The notes: generated by a model from the letters alone, not told the origin. A stretch of DNA of 64,000 nt from Nepenthes gracilis (GCA_033239525.1 BSYO01000009.1:18187299-18251298), one strand, 5' to 3'; positions 1 to 11,601 are shown, numbered from the stretch's first letter. Made by a program: numbers and translations.

Positions 1-1754
1 GCGCGTTGTTACCACCCGGTCTGTAAGTTGATTTTCATAGTGCATTCCTTCCCTGGCCGTTGAAGCCCGGAGTATTTTTCTCGATTACCGTGGGTATCGA
101 GTTTTCACTTCGTCGCCAAAAATTACGTCTTTATACTATTGTTCATCATTATATATATTATTGTGTACTGCGCATGATTGTCAGTCTCGTATGCATCTAG
201 TAGTAAATATCTTTTACGTGTATTAGATATTTATTTCTACTACTTCCGCTATATTTTTCGGGGTCGAAACACGTTGGCACAAAACGTGCATTTTCAATCA
301 GAATATACAACGTTCATTCAGAAATTAATCATATACATTCACGATTCTTCAAGGTCTTCAAAATCTTAAAAAGTCGTCAAGCCCAATAGGCTTTCTTCCT
401 TCTAATTAATCCTATCTTCAATCATTATCAGGTTTCAACTTATTAGAAGAGGAGCAGAAACTAAGGGGTGAATTAGTGGCTCAACAAATATACTCAAAAT
501 CGTAAGAATACACACAAATATCATGCAAACATGCACATACAAAACGACAATTAAACATATAAGAAATGTAAGAATCAAATATGTATAATCAGAAGAAAAT
601 TTCTTGGTTCTAAAAACTTGGATAAAAAAAAAAACACGAATTCTTTACTTATTTTTAGTTCTAAAACTTTATTTGAAAATAATTCAATCATAATTTTTTT
701 CTAAATTCTCATTTTAAAATACAAATCCTTCATATATTATATCATGAGGGTAGGATGTTCTGAATACAGAATTCCCTCCTCTTTGACATCATAAGAGCCG
801 AGTGTGCATACTACGGTATTTCCACCTCTTTTACACCGTGAGAGTTGGGTGTTCATCATACGACATTCCCTCCTCTTTTACACCGTTAGAGTTGGGTGTT
901 TATCATACAGAATTTCCTCCTCTTTTACACCGTGAGGGCTTGATGTTCTCTCAAAATTCCTTAATAATTTAACCATATAATTTCACGTAAAATTTTCAGG
1001 TAAAAATCGTTTGATAAGTTTTAACAAATCATTATATAAGATTCAAAATTCATAAATATCAAATCCCTAATTTTCATTCTAGGGTTTCATACGAAGCTTC
1101 CGGACGAAATTTAAACCCAAATCTTGAGCCAAATCACAAGATCAAAGCTATAAATCATAATACATATACATAAATATGAAATTTAATCCAAAAGTCATAT
1201 GAAACATGCAACATTCGTAATAGAGGATAGAAAATGATGGTTTTAGAGTATAAATGTCAATGTGGAGACATTAAAAAGTGCTAAAATCGAAAAATAAAGT
1301 TCAGGGTACACTTGCCTTAGCCTGATTAATTAATCTTCTTACTCTAATCGGATCAGATATGGCTTCATTCCCCATTCTCCTTCTCTTTTCCTCCCTTTCT
1401 CCCTTCGTTCTGCTGCTGCTCGTGCATTTCTCTCTCCCCTATCCTTTTTAAACATGAAAATAATAAGTCGGTGTCAAGTTTTCTAGACCCGCGCTCGAGT
1501 GCCTAGCGAGCGCGTGGTGACCGTGGGCTTGCTGGAACTTGCGCCTCCATGGGCACTCGAGTGAGCAACGAGCGCCATGTATTTTATTTTTGCACCCTTT
1601 GTCGGGCTTGAGCATGCAGCGAGCCCAACTCTGCTTTTGCTACACTAAAGTTAATATTTTAATTTTTTTAATTTCACTTATGCTAAATTTAATATATTAA
1701 TTATATTCACTTAATTAGTAGAATTTACAATGTTTTGGGGGCCAGGTCATTACA
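1..1754 (-). mobile_element. LTR-retrotransposon portion with its LTR, left edge unresolved
   Basis: The + strand stretch ends in GGTCATTACA at 1754, so read on the minus strand an LTR begins TGTAATGACC, as in the other minus-oriented LTRs here. Directly after it (1755 on) the sequence continues as a piece of a different, TGATG-type LTR, so this is a nested insertion. The matching left duplicate of AGTCT (1755-1759) was not found next to a TG terminus, so the left end is probably outside the window or lost. Positions 1-480 may be internal sequence; no coding motif is visible. The LTR carries a 47-bp minisatellite (742-960) and a GC-richer patch (1480-1630). Assignment to Ty3/gypsy is inference from the terminus. 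Confidence 0.5.
742..960. repeat. 47-bp tandem minisatellite, about 4.6 copies
   Basis: Units run 742-788, 789-836, 837-883, 884-930 and a partial one 931-960. Each has a TGAGAG.TGGGTGTTC-like head and a CCTCCTCTTTTACAC-like tail. Units 3 and 4 are nearly identical and units 1 and 2 more diverged. It lies inside the LTR that ends at 1754. Confidence 0.85.
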
Positions 1755-1935
1755 AGTCTGGTTTTCGTTAGTTGAAATCTGAATTCTATACAGTACAATT
1801 AAAAAACGAGAGGTTAGAGGATGCGGAGACTCGCTTTCTGATATATCATTTGATAATCAAATAAAACATTAGAGGGTTTCGGAGAAACTTTCAAATATTC
1901 TTACATTTTCTGTGTAGCAGCTTTATAATGTGAAA
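1755..1935 (+). mobile_element. Fragment of a TGATG-type LTR interrupted by the element ending at 1754
   Basis: This stretch aligns by eye with the start of the LTR at 12843: ATTCTATACA.TACAA, then a GAGGTTAGAG-like block, then GACTCG and a TTTCTGATATAT-like block. The similarity begins exactly at the 1754/1755 insertion boundary and fades after about 1935. The rest of the host LTR is not recognised. Confidence 0.5.
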
Positions 1936-2356
1936 CGACTGAGATATTGAAAAAAAAATTGAAACTTTTAAACGTTCCAATGCAGTAGGAGAGAGCTACA
2001 CAATCATTTTACTCACCATTTTACGCAATCAGTTTGAAGAAGATGAAGATGAGAGAAGACAAATATAGATGAAGATGAACGGTGCTTCGAAAAGTGATGA
2101 AAAGTAGAGAAGACAAATATGGTGACGATCGAAGAGGCTGCGAGATGAAAAGAAAGAGATGAAAGAGTGAGGAACGGTTGAGAAATGAAAGACGAAAGAA
2201 GAAGTGATTGGAATTTCGAACGAATGATAAAGGATGAGGGGTAAATGATAATAATTGTAACAATAATTATTCCTTACATATAATGAATAAAAAATTTTAA
2301 AAATATTATTATTTTTTATTTGTTGAGTTTGAGGAATATTTTTTCATTTAGAAATA
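1936..2356. other. Spacer with a purine-rich stretch, no gene
   Basis: Between about 2036 and 2245 the + strand is a purine-rich run of GAAGATGAAG-like words. The only long reading frame (minus strand) is a Ser/Phe/Leu-rich low-complexity product of that composition. I see no gene. It may be the decayed tail of the adjacent LTR fragment. Confidence 0.5.
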
Positions 2357-4079
2357 ATTATTGTGACAACCCGAGCCTAAACTTCAAGCGTGGCTCGGAC
2401 CACTCACAAGAAAACGTCAAAACTTAAAAGCATTCATAATATTCCATAATGACAATACAATTAATTTAAACTACTACCAAATTTATCAATATATCATATA
2501 ACTATCCCGAAATAAAAACTAATACGGATCACGGGTCACTGTCCGAATAAAAACTACTCAATTTCTAACAATAACATATTTAATTTGTCTCTCATTGAGA
2601 GATAATATCTAGCATTCATAAATCGCTCTACCTGAAAGTCCTACAATAAAAGTGAGATCCCACGGTCAACACTATACAATCAATTCAATATAGAGGCAAG
2701 AAAATGTAATGATTAGTCAAAACCCAACAAGTGATAATAACAAAAAACGCCAGACAATAATAATAATCTTGGATATCAAAATATAAAGGTCTCAATATTA
2801 CTTTAACTATATACTATATCCGAGAAATCACAACATGTCATAAATACGACTCTAGATAAGATATGTCACACTTGACCCACAGATCATAAAGATAATAAGT
2901 GTACCAATAAACCAACGAAAATTCTCTTGAATCCGATGTCAAGGATGAGTGAAGATTTCCTGGTCCTAATGTCAACGTGAACGACTGATACATCAATGAT
3001 AATCAACAACATAGATTCCACTGATCAGACTACCGCAAAAATCCAACACATAGATTCTACTAAAAGCAAAGTCTTGATTCCACTGAATCCAAACTCATGA
3101 GGTATAAATGACAAGCGGATATCACAAAAAAACTCCTAAATATTATTCCGTCGCTGTGAACCAAAGGTTGTGTATAATCCCTGACAGCTGAGTACTTGCA
3201 TTAGTTATCTGATATTCGCAAGTTTGACCTCCGACCAAAATCCATGATCTACAGAAATTCTGCCCAACAAAGTACAAATATCTCCCCAGCATGCTTATCA
3301 TTTGACTCAACCAGGTACAGATAATTTTATCAACATGCTCCTTTTTCGACTCTACCAAGTACGGAAGGTATCTCATATGTCAAACCCAACATTTTCCGCC
3401 ATGATACCCTCGATATCATGAACTACGATGGTCACTAGGCCAAAAGCATTCTGCTAATCTAGGCAATGTACCTCAACACCACTAGGATAAAGAAATCAGT
3501 ATCGGATAAGCGTAAACCATATTAGAGTACCGTAACCTCCCATTCGATTAGATACCTTAATATTTTCATACACTCTCATCAATTTTAACCGTAGAAAGCC
3601 AACAATTTAAATACTCACACAATCGAATATAACGTAAAGAAAGTTTTGTAATTTCAATAATAGAAACGTCGTTTGGTATTAATAAGAACCGCACTCACAC
3701 CATTAAGGCTAATGCAAATGAATTTATCACGAAACACGAATCGAGATATAATTTATTTTACATAATTCAACAATTTAATTATTCTTCGATTCTATTCCGA
3801 TATGATACCTACTACTAAGGCTAACATGTAATGATCACTTATTGACGAGCCAAACTAAATCAACTGATTCCAACATAAATAATATTTTATTTTATTTTAT
3901 TATCATTATTATTAACAAGTTACCCATCCGCTAAAATTAAACATTCATGGTCATGTTAAAAGGATCTTCCGCACACAACTCATTTATAATAATTTACCTC
4001 CATTCTACTAACACCACTTTCAAACATACATCCTTGCTCAAATATATGAATACATATACTGCCAGTATATATATATATT

Positions 4080-4790
4080 CTTTGCCAAGCCCACTCTGCA
4101 TACCCACACACACCAACACACACACACACGTACACACAGCACCACATGGAATTCTCTCACACGTATCTCTTCTCCTCATCCGAACAGCAGATTTGACATC
4201 CTACTGCTTCCCACATATTGAATGGATAATATAACGTGGACCGTTTGATTTTAAATTTAATCATCCAAAATACACACGCGGGGATTAAGAGAAGGATGGC
4301 CCATGAGGGAAGGACGCCTCAATCCGCAGCCCTACTGCTTCCCCACACCCGCACACACCCAACTACACACGCTGCTCTCGCGCACACACACACACGACTA
4401 CACACACATCCGTAAACACGCACACACAAATACGTATTACACACTCTCACGGTTACACACCCAGCCGTAACACACACGAACATTGCACGGAGCCTGCTCA
4501 TACCCACACCTGCACACAGCACACACGTATATTTATATACACAATACGTATATACATATGGATTTATTATACACACGCACGCACATGCACATCACAACTT
4601 GTATACCCATACCCACGGTCGTTCGTATCCACCCGTACAAACTGCCGGCACACACACGGCTGCCGAACACATACCACGCGCTGTGCACTGTACACGGACC
4701 CGCAAAGCCATACGTATATGTATATATATATAAATATGTACATACATAAATATTTACACATACATCATCATATACGTATATACATGCACT
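4080..4790. repeat. CA/TG-rich, alternating purine-pyrimidine tract
   Basis: About 700 bp dominated by ACACAC, ACGTA and TATATA words. It is interspersed rather than a pure microsatellite. Such composition opens long spurious frames on both strands (Thr/His/Tyr-rich on +, Cys/Val/Tyr-rich on -). These are not genes. It lies inside the 2362-5770 LTR. Confidence 0.75.
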
Positions 4791-5333
4791 CCGATTCTCA
4801 AAACCGTCCCTCTTAGCCAATGGTTGGACGCCTCAATCGAGCACGAAGCCTTGATTTCCCCGATTCAATGCTCCAAAATCGGTAACCCAAACAGAGCATT
4901 TTCCTCTGTTTATCTTCCCGATTCAATTTCCACATGTATCACAAATTTAATAAAGAGAAAAGGACGGATCGGTGGCAAAATAGCAGGAGAGCTACTAGAA
5001 ATTAGAGGAGAAGTGACAATAAAAGGGAAATCACTTGCAAACAAGTGAAGAAGTGAAATAATGGGGATTCACTTGCTTGATTTCAATATCACTGAAGTAA
5101 CGACGATGGCAGCAGAAATCCACAACGGCAACTGCATGGCAACGGCAGCAATTCACTAGAACGAAAATGTCTCGGCACTAGCTTCCGCTCAACAGCAACG
5201 GTGACGGTGGCGGCCATGAGTCACAGCGACGGCAGCAACAATCACCCACGGCCACGGCAGCAAGACCACCGAACGAAACCCCTGGGCTCGATTCCTCTTT
5301 CTCCCTCTCCCTTGCACACCCACTGGAGCCGTC

Positions 5334-5341
5334 CTTATATA
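5334..5341 (-). promoter_or_regulatory. LTR TATA box
   Basis: TATATAAG on the minus strand, followed downstream (lower coordinates) by a GC-richer leader. Its position relative to the LTR start (5770) fits a U3 promoter. The + strand also reads TATATAGA here, but nothing downstream on + supports a gene. Confidence 0.5.
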
Positions 5342-5642
5342 GACCCATGGAGCTGAAGATGGTGGGGAGACAGATGGAATCAGGCGGTTACAACAGAGAG
5401 AAATTTGTTAGGGTTTTTTTTTTTTTGCTGTGAAGGTTCGAAAGGCAAAGAGAAAGAGAGAGAGAGAGAACCAGATGGTAGAGAGGGAGAGAAGAAGAGG
5501 GTTGTTGAGGGGAAAGAAGGGAGATGAGGTGAGGCAATTATTTTAAATGTTTATTATTAATAATATTATTATACTTATACGTTTTAAGTTTATTATTATT
5601 ATTATTATTTATTATTTTATTATATAAATATTTTATTACTCT

Positions 5643-5645
<3 letters not shown>

Positions 5646-5685
<40 letters not shown>
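5646..5685. repeat. (AT)n microsatellite
   Basis: About 20 AT dinucleotides in the AT-rich U3 end of the 2362-5770 LTR, next to an (ATT)n run at 5584-5610. Confidence 0.95.
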
Positions 5686-5686
<1 letters not shown>

Positions 5687-6032
5687 TTTTAATATTTTAT
5701 TCACACATTTAATAATCTAATTCACCCGATTTAATTTATAATTCATCATTGAAAATATTTGAATATTACAATTATTTTGTGTAAAAAAATTAAATTTAAA
5801 AATAAATATTTTATTAATAATAGGATGAAGATCAAAATTTTTATTTTTATCAATTAAAATGTGCCATTAGGATAAACGATGTCATGTGTGACCCAGCAAC
5901 TCGTGTAATGTACTGTAAGACCTTTGAATGACCAGTTGCATGAACTGGATACAGCAATCTTCATTTAGCTTCCAGAATAATCACGATAATAAAATAAATA
6001 TGGCCTCTAGTATTATCTTCAAGCGTTCGAAG

Positions 6033-6045
6033 TTGACTTAGTCAA
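6033..6045. promoter_or_regulatory. Palindromic double W-box
   Basis: TTGACTTAGTCAA is a perfect 13-nt palindrome containing two head-to-head TTGACT W-box cores, the known WRKY site. It lies about 66 bp upstream of the TATA box of the gene at 6204. Function is inference from position. Confidence 0.5.
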
Positions 6046-6110
6046 CAAAAGTGGCCCCTTTACGCGTATAAAATTTTCTAATTTTTTTGAGAAACGTGTG
6101 GCTGATCCTT

Positions 6111-6118
6111 TATATAGA
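6111..6118 (+). promoter_or_regulatory. TATA box of the gene at 6204
   Basis: TATATAGA followed by a GA-rich run. Initiation about 30 nt downstream would give a 5' leader of roughly 60 nt before the ATG at 6204. It also argues against any start upstream of 6111. Confidence 0.6.
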
Positions 6119-6203
6119 GAGAGAGCAGGTCATCCGCCTCAAAGATAGCTTAATCAAGTTGTCAGATATTATTCACACGGCGAAAACTCGATCTCTGGCC
6201 AAG

Positions 6204-6689
6204 ATGGGTCAACAGCAGCACAGAGTTTCCGATATGGCGGCCAGGACTGCAGCGCTGCCAGCGGCGCTTATCACACACAAAGACAGGATACCGCTGCCTG
6301 GAAGTCCGGCGACACCATCGCCGGAAGGCGCCAGGCAGATGAAGAAGTTGCTGCAGCGTTTGGAGGAGATCAACAACGAGAGCCGGGAGCTGCTAAATCA
6401 GCTGTTTGGCATGCTGGAGAAGGACATGAGATTGGAGAAATACATCAGGAGAAGATTGGATGATCCGAGGGTGAGTTATATGTGGGAGATGGTGGAGCAA
6501 ATACTCGTTGCCAAACATGGCCCTATCAATCTGGATGATGGTCAGCTGATGAACCACTTAAATAACTTCGTGGATAAGGGTGTCATAAGCGATGATGAAC
6601 TTGAGACCTCGGGAGCGAGGCTGCAGCGATTTAAGATTAGAACGCTCGACACAACCGATGAGATTATGAAGACAGAACCCTACAAGTGA
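6204..6689 (+). CDS. Small plant protein with MLEKDMRLE / RRLDDP helical block (paralog 1)
   Basis: A 161-residue protein of unknown function; I do not recognise the family. The start is the ATG at 6204: the frame stays open upstream to 6087 without an ATG, and the TATA box at 6111 lies inside that extension. Residues 1-35 are Ala/Gln-rich and probably disordered. An ATPSP motif (36-40) precedes a predicted amphipathic helical region (about 43-80) with RLEEI (52-56), ES.ELL (59-64) and MLEKDMRLE (70-78). Then come RRRLDDPRVS (82-91), with a probable turn at DDP, and MWEMVEQILVAK (93-104). The tail (108-161) is acidic and variable, with a basic LQRFKIRTLD near the end. No signal peptide, membrane segment or zinc-binding residues are seen. 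It is intronless. The gene at 11731 is about two-thirds identical over the block, which strongly supports a real conserved gene. Confidence 0.8.
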   Translation: MGQQQHRVSDMAARTAALPAALITHKDRIPLPGSPATPSPEGARQMKKLLQRLEEINNESRELLNQLFGMLEKDMRLEKYIRRRLDDPRVSYMWEMVEQILVAKHGPINLDDGQLMNHLNNFVDKGVISDDELETSGARLQRFKIRTLDTTDEIMKTEPYK

Positions 6690-8064
6690 TGGGAATTCAT
6701 GAATCTCCATCAGATCTTTTGCTATCTCTGCCTGGGAAAAAGAACATTTTTTAGTTTTGATTTGTTTTTGCTATTCGTAAAATCTTATGGAATAATTTAA
6801 ATGTGTATTTTACGGATCAAAATTGAGCATGTATCATATGATCCGCAATGTTTTTTAATTAATTAAATAATAATTATATATTTGAAAAAAAATAGCCAAT
6901 ATGTGGTGAACGATTCTCCCTATCTCTATGTGAGATAGGGTTATCCCAAATCCCATTAAATAATGTTAAAAATTATCTTTGTCATTTAATAGTGAAATAA
7001 GAAATATTTTTGACCAAAAAAGATCTAGATATTTTTGTATTATCTATGTTTGAGAAAAACCTGATGAGATGATGATATATAATTAATATAGCGTTAATTA
7101 ATATTCAAGGCCGTGATAATGCTGGGCCTCCATTGATCTTAATACTGAAAAAATTTTAATTTTTACTTATTTAAATTTAAAATGTTTTGTGGACTCTAAA
7201 ATCTTGTATTTTTCCATTGAGATCGACGTTGTGATACTACGAGCTTGAATGGATATAAGTATATTCTTTTGTTCTTAAAATTCTTAATTAATAACTGGAA
7301 AAATATAAAATTCATGGGCATTATGAAATTATTTGAATATCTGTTTTGTTTCAAAGTTTTCATCTTTATTTTCCAATATATAATATGGTATTTAATGTTG
7401 TTTCAGTAAAATTTCTTTTATTAGGGATAAAATTAGGGAAGGAAAATAATAATTACAAAATTAATCCCCTAAACTGATTTATTTTGTTACATTTTCGATT
7501 AAATCTTTTTTCGTAATATCGTACTAAAAAATTTAAAGACGAACAAATATCAGCTAGTCGAATATCTTCCATGAGACGGTGAGAGTGAAATAAATTATTT
7601 GACAGTAAAGATAAAACCCTTTTTTGCGCGAATCAAATCATTTATAAGATGATTTTACTTAATAAAATAGAACTTACAGTATTTCATTTTGAGATAAAAA
7701 AAAATGAGAAAATATATCTTATTGGTTTTTTAAATGATAAAACATGGCCACATTTATAAAACAGAAAAACAAAACAAAACAAAACAAAACAAAACAATTT
7801 CTTTCTATCTTTTAAATATTTAATTCAAAAACTATTAGCATTGTAAGGCTAACAACGCTGCGGCGGCAGCTACTGCCGACACCCATCTCAATTATAGGAT
7901 TTGGGGTGCCTACTTCCTCAAAGGATTGATTCAACCTATTATAATTACAATCGTTTAATATCAATCTAACGGTTAGACTATTTATAGTTAAAAAAAGAAG
8001 TACTATTTAGTATTTATTTACTATTGATATTCTCTAAATTTGAATTACCGAACGAATTAGGGTG
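6690..8064. other. 3' flank and AT-rich spacer, no gene
   Basis: The first 150-200 bp are presumably 3' UTR of the 6204 gene. The rest is AT-rich, with six AAAAC units at 7766-7795 and a small GGCAGCTACTGCC hairpin at about 7865-7880. No reading frame or repeat of note otherwise. Confidence 0.6.
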
Positions 8065-8069
8065 CTATT

Positions 8070-9120
8070 TGATCTTCCCTGAAGATCAAGTAAAAATAGA
8101 TCTGATTTTTATTATTTTGAATCTGAATCATACATAACATAATTAACGAAAAAAAAGGTTAGAAGATAGTAGGACTCGTTTTTCGATATATTCTATAATA
8201 TTCAAATTAGAAATCTTTCTCAAACAAATAGAAAGATAGCAGAAAATAATAATTCGTGAATGTATGTGGTAGGAGATTGAGTATTGGTAGAGAATTAAGT
8301 TCCGGTGATGGCACTCAGTTGAAGAGCAACTTTGAGGGGGAGGAGTGAATTCCGATAAGTACGATCGGTTGAGGAGTGGTTTTGAGGTGGAAAACTAAGC
8401 TCCAATGAGTGCGATCGGTTGGAGAGCGACTTTGAAACGGAGAATTAAATTCTAATGAGTACGCTTAATTAGGGAGTGATATTAAAACAGAAGATTGAGT
8501 TTTAATGAGTACGTTTAGTCGAGAAATGACTTTGAGGTGAGAGATTGAGTTTCAATGAGTGCGATCAATTGAAAAACGGTATGAAGATGGAAGACTAAAC
8601 TTTTATGCTTGCATTTGCTTGGGGGCCGGCTTTGAGATAGATTGCTGAGCTCTAATAAGTGTTAGCATGGAGTTATGGCCAAGAGAGCATTCTCCCTCTG
8701 CTTTTTTCCTCTTTTTTTTCCGAAAGTGGCCCCTTCTCCCTTTGAGAAGGAGGGTTTTTGTAGAGTACACATTACCTAATTGTCGATAAGGTGTTGATGG
8801 CGTTGTGATTCCTAGTATCCTGAGCAAGCCACCATTACTTTTCTAGAAAGTTGCACTTTTTTAAGTAGTCACGGCGTAGCACATTGACAATCATGCGGGC
8901 TTACATGCTGAACGAAAATTGCCTATTGGACACTGTTGGGCTGTATGAGTGAGCCAATCCATAGGATGACTTCTATGGTCCATACTTTGTCGAGCAAATT
9001 TGGGGTTGTGTTACTTGAATTTTGGGCCGCATAGGCCCTTTGTTGGGCCGTTGCTACTTTCAAGGCGGCCTATTTTACGGGCCAACGTCGGAACAACCCA
9101 TGAGTTATTGGACCTTTCAA
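8070..9120 (+). mobile_element. Solo LTR of the TGATG family with a 50-bp minisatellite
   Basis: The sequence starts TGATCTTCCC, aligning with the TGATGCGTCC start of the LTR at 9476, and ends TTTCAA. It is flanked by an exact CTATT duplication (8065-8069, 9121-9125). Its 1051-bp length matches its relatives. The head shares CATACATAACA and the later GACTCG-like block with the LTR at 12843. Seven 50-bp repeats fill 8291-8640. The termini have decayed, so the boundaries rest mainly on the TSD and the alignment of the start. Confidence 0.65.
8291..8666. repeat. 50-bp tandem minisatellite, about 7.5 copies
   Basis: Units begin every 50 bp at 8291, 8341, 8391, 8441, 8491, 8541, 8591 and 8641 (last one partial). 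The core is GAGTGCGATCGGTTG followed by a GAGTGACTTTGAG-like part. The strict 50-bp register survives despite about 20-30 percent divergence between units. Confidence 0.9.
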
Positions 9121-9475
9121 CTATTAAAAAAAGATTAATCATATTCGTTTAATATTAATCTCACGAATATAATTAAAATGAGTTAAATTAACTTTTATTT
9201 TAGATGCATAAAATTTTCAAATCTCTCAACCATATACCTGATTTGATAAATTAACAAGTTTAATTATAGAACTAGGGAGGTTGCTATATGAAAGGCGTTG
9301 GAACCTTCAATGTGCCAACATTACCCATTAGATTAATACAAATCTAATGAGTAATATTTGACATATTAAAATAGCATATTATATAAGTTGTTTTATTTAA
9401 TTTTTTAAAAATATTAAAATATATAAATACTAATATAATAATAATAATAAATAAACCATTTTTATATTTTAAAAT

Positions 9476-10491
9476 TGATGCGTCCTTAGATCCGAATTTC
9501 GAAGAGATCTGAGTTGTTCCGCATGTCTTGATTCCGACTCCGTTCATTGAGTTTGGATTCTGCACACCACCAAAACGAACAGGAGGTCAGTGTGTCAGCG
9601 AGAAGTTGTCCCACCGAAAACACTCCGACGTTAAGTCGAAAAGCCTTTCAAACGAGAAATTATTTTTGGAATTGCGAATTGAAAGAGAGAGTGCAATAGT
9701 GTGTGGATCTCCAGATGAAAGAGAATGGCCGTGATTCTTGAATCTGGATGGTGAGGAAGGTAAGAAGAAACTATCGGAAAGACGTTTATATACCTTGGGT
9801 TTTTACAGTGTCGGTAGAGAGCAGAGAATGGTATGTCTGTCTTAGTTGTCGTTGTGAGCGTTGTGTGAGTAGAAATTTGCATACCCCTGAATGAGGATTC
9901 TGGGCTTACTTAAAGGGTGACAGGGTGATCTTCTTTGGTTGAAAGGTGTAATCCCCTACGTCATTCTGGATAACCTTCCTTCTACAGGGAGGCGTAAGTT
10001 GCCAAACTTGCTAAGATTGCTTCCCTTCCTGGCGGTGAACGACTTTCTAAATTACTCACATTCCTTCCATGCATTCTACTGTTGGAGAGCCCTAGTTGGC
10101 AGAAAATTAAAAAAAATCTGGCGCTTTTCTTATGGGAAGGACGTTGATTTTGTCAATATCCTTTGGTCTTGTTGGGTTTATGAAAAGTCTTAAAAGAAAG
10201 CGTTCTTTGGCCGTCTGTTGGATCGTGGAACAAGTGTCGCCGGACCAGTAAAAATTTTATTTTTGACGTGTTATTCTGATGATTGATCGATGTTCGGGTT
10301 GGCCGATTTCAGACGTAAGTTGGCCGCTGCGCGTATGCTTATTAACGCCAACGTTGACCGTTGGGAGACGTTTGGACCTGTCAGAATTTGGGTCTTCTCC
10401 TCCGTTTGGGCCAATGTTGGAGTTGATCGTTCAACATGTTATTTTAATCTTTTTTAATCATTGGGTCAGCTTAACTACAATATACCCATCA
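9476..10491 (+). mobile_element. Solo LTR, TGATG family, + orientation, with TSD
   Basis: Starts TGATGCGTCCTTAGATCC and ends TATACCCATCA (1016 bp), giving 5-bp inverted ends TGATG/CATCA. It is flanked by an exact AAAAT duplication (9471-9475, 10492-10496). It is collinear along its whole length with the inverted copy at 19196-20225, at roughly 75-80 percent by eye. The tail carries repeated GTTGACCGTTGGGAG-like words that include W-box cores. No internal domain or second LTR adjoins, so recombination to a solo LTR is inferred. Short reading frames inside are incidental. Confidence 0.9.
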
Positions 10492-10496
10492 AAAAT

Positions 10497-11590
10497 ATTT
10501 TTAAAGATTATTTTTTATTAATTAAATATTAATACAATAAATAAAAATGACGTAGCAAGGGCTGCAATGTCGAGCACGTTGCAGCTACTGTTCCCGTTTA
10601 ATTATTGCTGCCGAAATGCACTCCTGGTCAATCCGTTTTGACCGGCAGGTTTTGACAGGTTGGAGTGACCGTTAGATCCCATGCTTGGCACAAGATTTCG
10701 GACTCCTGCCGGCGGATAGTCTGAGGAATTTCAAAATAAACACGACATGAAATAAACTAATTATAATTAATAAAAATATATTTGAATAATTAAAAAATAA
10801 ACATCTTCATATTTTATAATTAAAAGATTGGTCACATTATTTAAATTAACGGGCATATTTTTATAATTTGAAAATAAAAGAAAATTGCAATGGTAGTTTT
10901 TATGTTGGAAGATTGCCTCAGAATTATGATATATAAAAGAGGAGTAAAAGATTGATTTCAAGCACTTTAATTAAAAACATAAGTATATATTTAAATATAT
11001 CATTGATTTTTAATTATGTATTATAAATTTATAAAATAAAATAATAATTTGATGATCCATAAAATAATTTCAATCTCTTAAAGTTTCAAATGAAGCTCTC
11101 CCTTGTATAACTAAATTATTTTTCAACGTTTGAAAAATCAAATTACTTATATTGTATTTACCTAAATTTCAAAAGCCATAAATATGATAAATTTTAGTCA
11201 CGCAATTCTTAGACATGAAATGATACTATTCTTCTATCAGGAGAGGCTGCGACGTGTGCAACAATATATCCCCTGCGATCTTTCATTTATCTGTTAAACT
11301 TGAGAATTAATCTAAAACACATATAAAAATATAAAAATAATATATATTTTATTATTTTTTATAATATTAATATTTAAATTTTTTAATATTTTAGAAAAAA
11401 ATTTAGAAAATATTTGTATATTATATTATTTTAGTATATTAAATATGATTGAGTTAAAATTGGTCAATCGGCAGAAAATGATGGCCCATGGCCTGGCAGC
11501 CCCTCCAATTTCTATTCGTCGCCGCCAGATTATACACATTTGAAAATTTCCCTAAATTTCCGACCGTTTTACCTTCTTCTCTCTTCACAT
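10497..11590. other. Intergenic upstream region of the 11731 gene
   Basis: A GC-richer island at about 10546-10725 contains several TTGACC/GGTCAA W-box-like cores and a TGACG motif. The remainder is AT-rich without coding signal. The island could be distal promoter of the 11731 gene or an old repeat; the sequence does not decide. Confidence 0.4.
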
Positions 11591-11594
11591 ACAT

Positions 11595-11601
11595 TATATA
11601 A
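11595..11601 (+). promoter_or_regulatory. TATA box of the gene at 11731
   Basis: TATATAA about 136 bp upstream of the ATG at 11731. It predicts a leader of about 100 nt. The next recognisable feature upstream is the pyrimidine-rich CTTCTTCTCTCTTC at about 11573. Confidence 0.55.

Larger units (their letters stand above)
2362..5770 (-). mobile_element. Solo LTR, 3.4 kb, minus orientation, with TSD
   Basis: The block starts TGTGACAACCC and ends AATATTACA on the + strand. It is flanked by an exact 5-bp duplication, ATTAT, at 2357-2361 and 5771-5775. Read on the minus strand it starts TGTAATATTC and ends GGTTGTCACA, the canonical TG...CA form. About 430 nt from that start there is a strong TATA box (TATATAAG, minus strand, 5334-5341), placing U3 at about 5342-5770 and leaving an unusually long R/U5. 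No primer-binding site, coding region or second LTR is present, so it is best read as a solo LTR left by recombination. The CA/TG-rich tract at 4080-4790 and a GC-rich CGGCAGCAAC-like patch at 5100-5300 are internal to it. Confidence 0.8.

Noticed and set aside
3947..4820. Several overlapping open frames of 60-95 codons on both strands
   Set aside because: They arise from the CA/TG-rich tract inside the 2362-5770 LTR; products are His/Thr/Tyr- or Cys/Val-rich low complexity with no domain.
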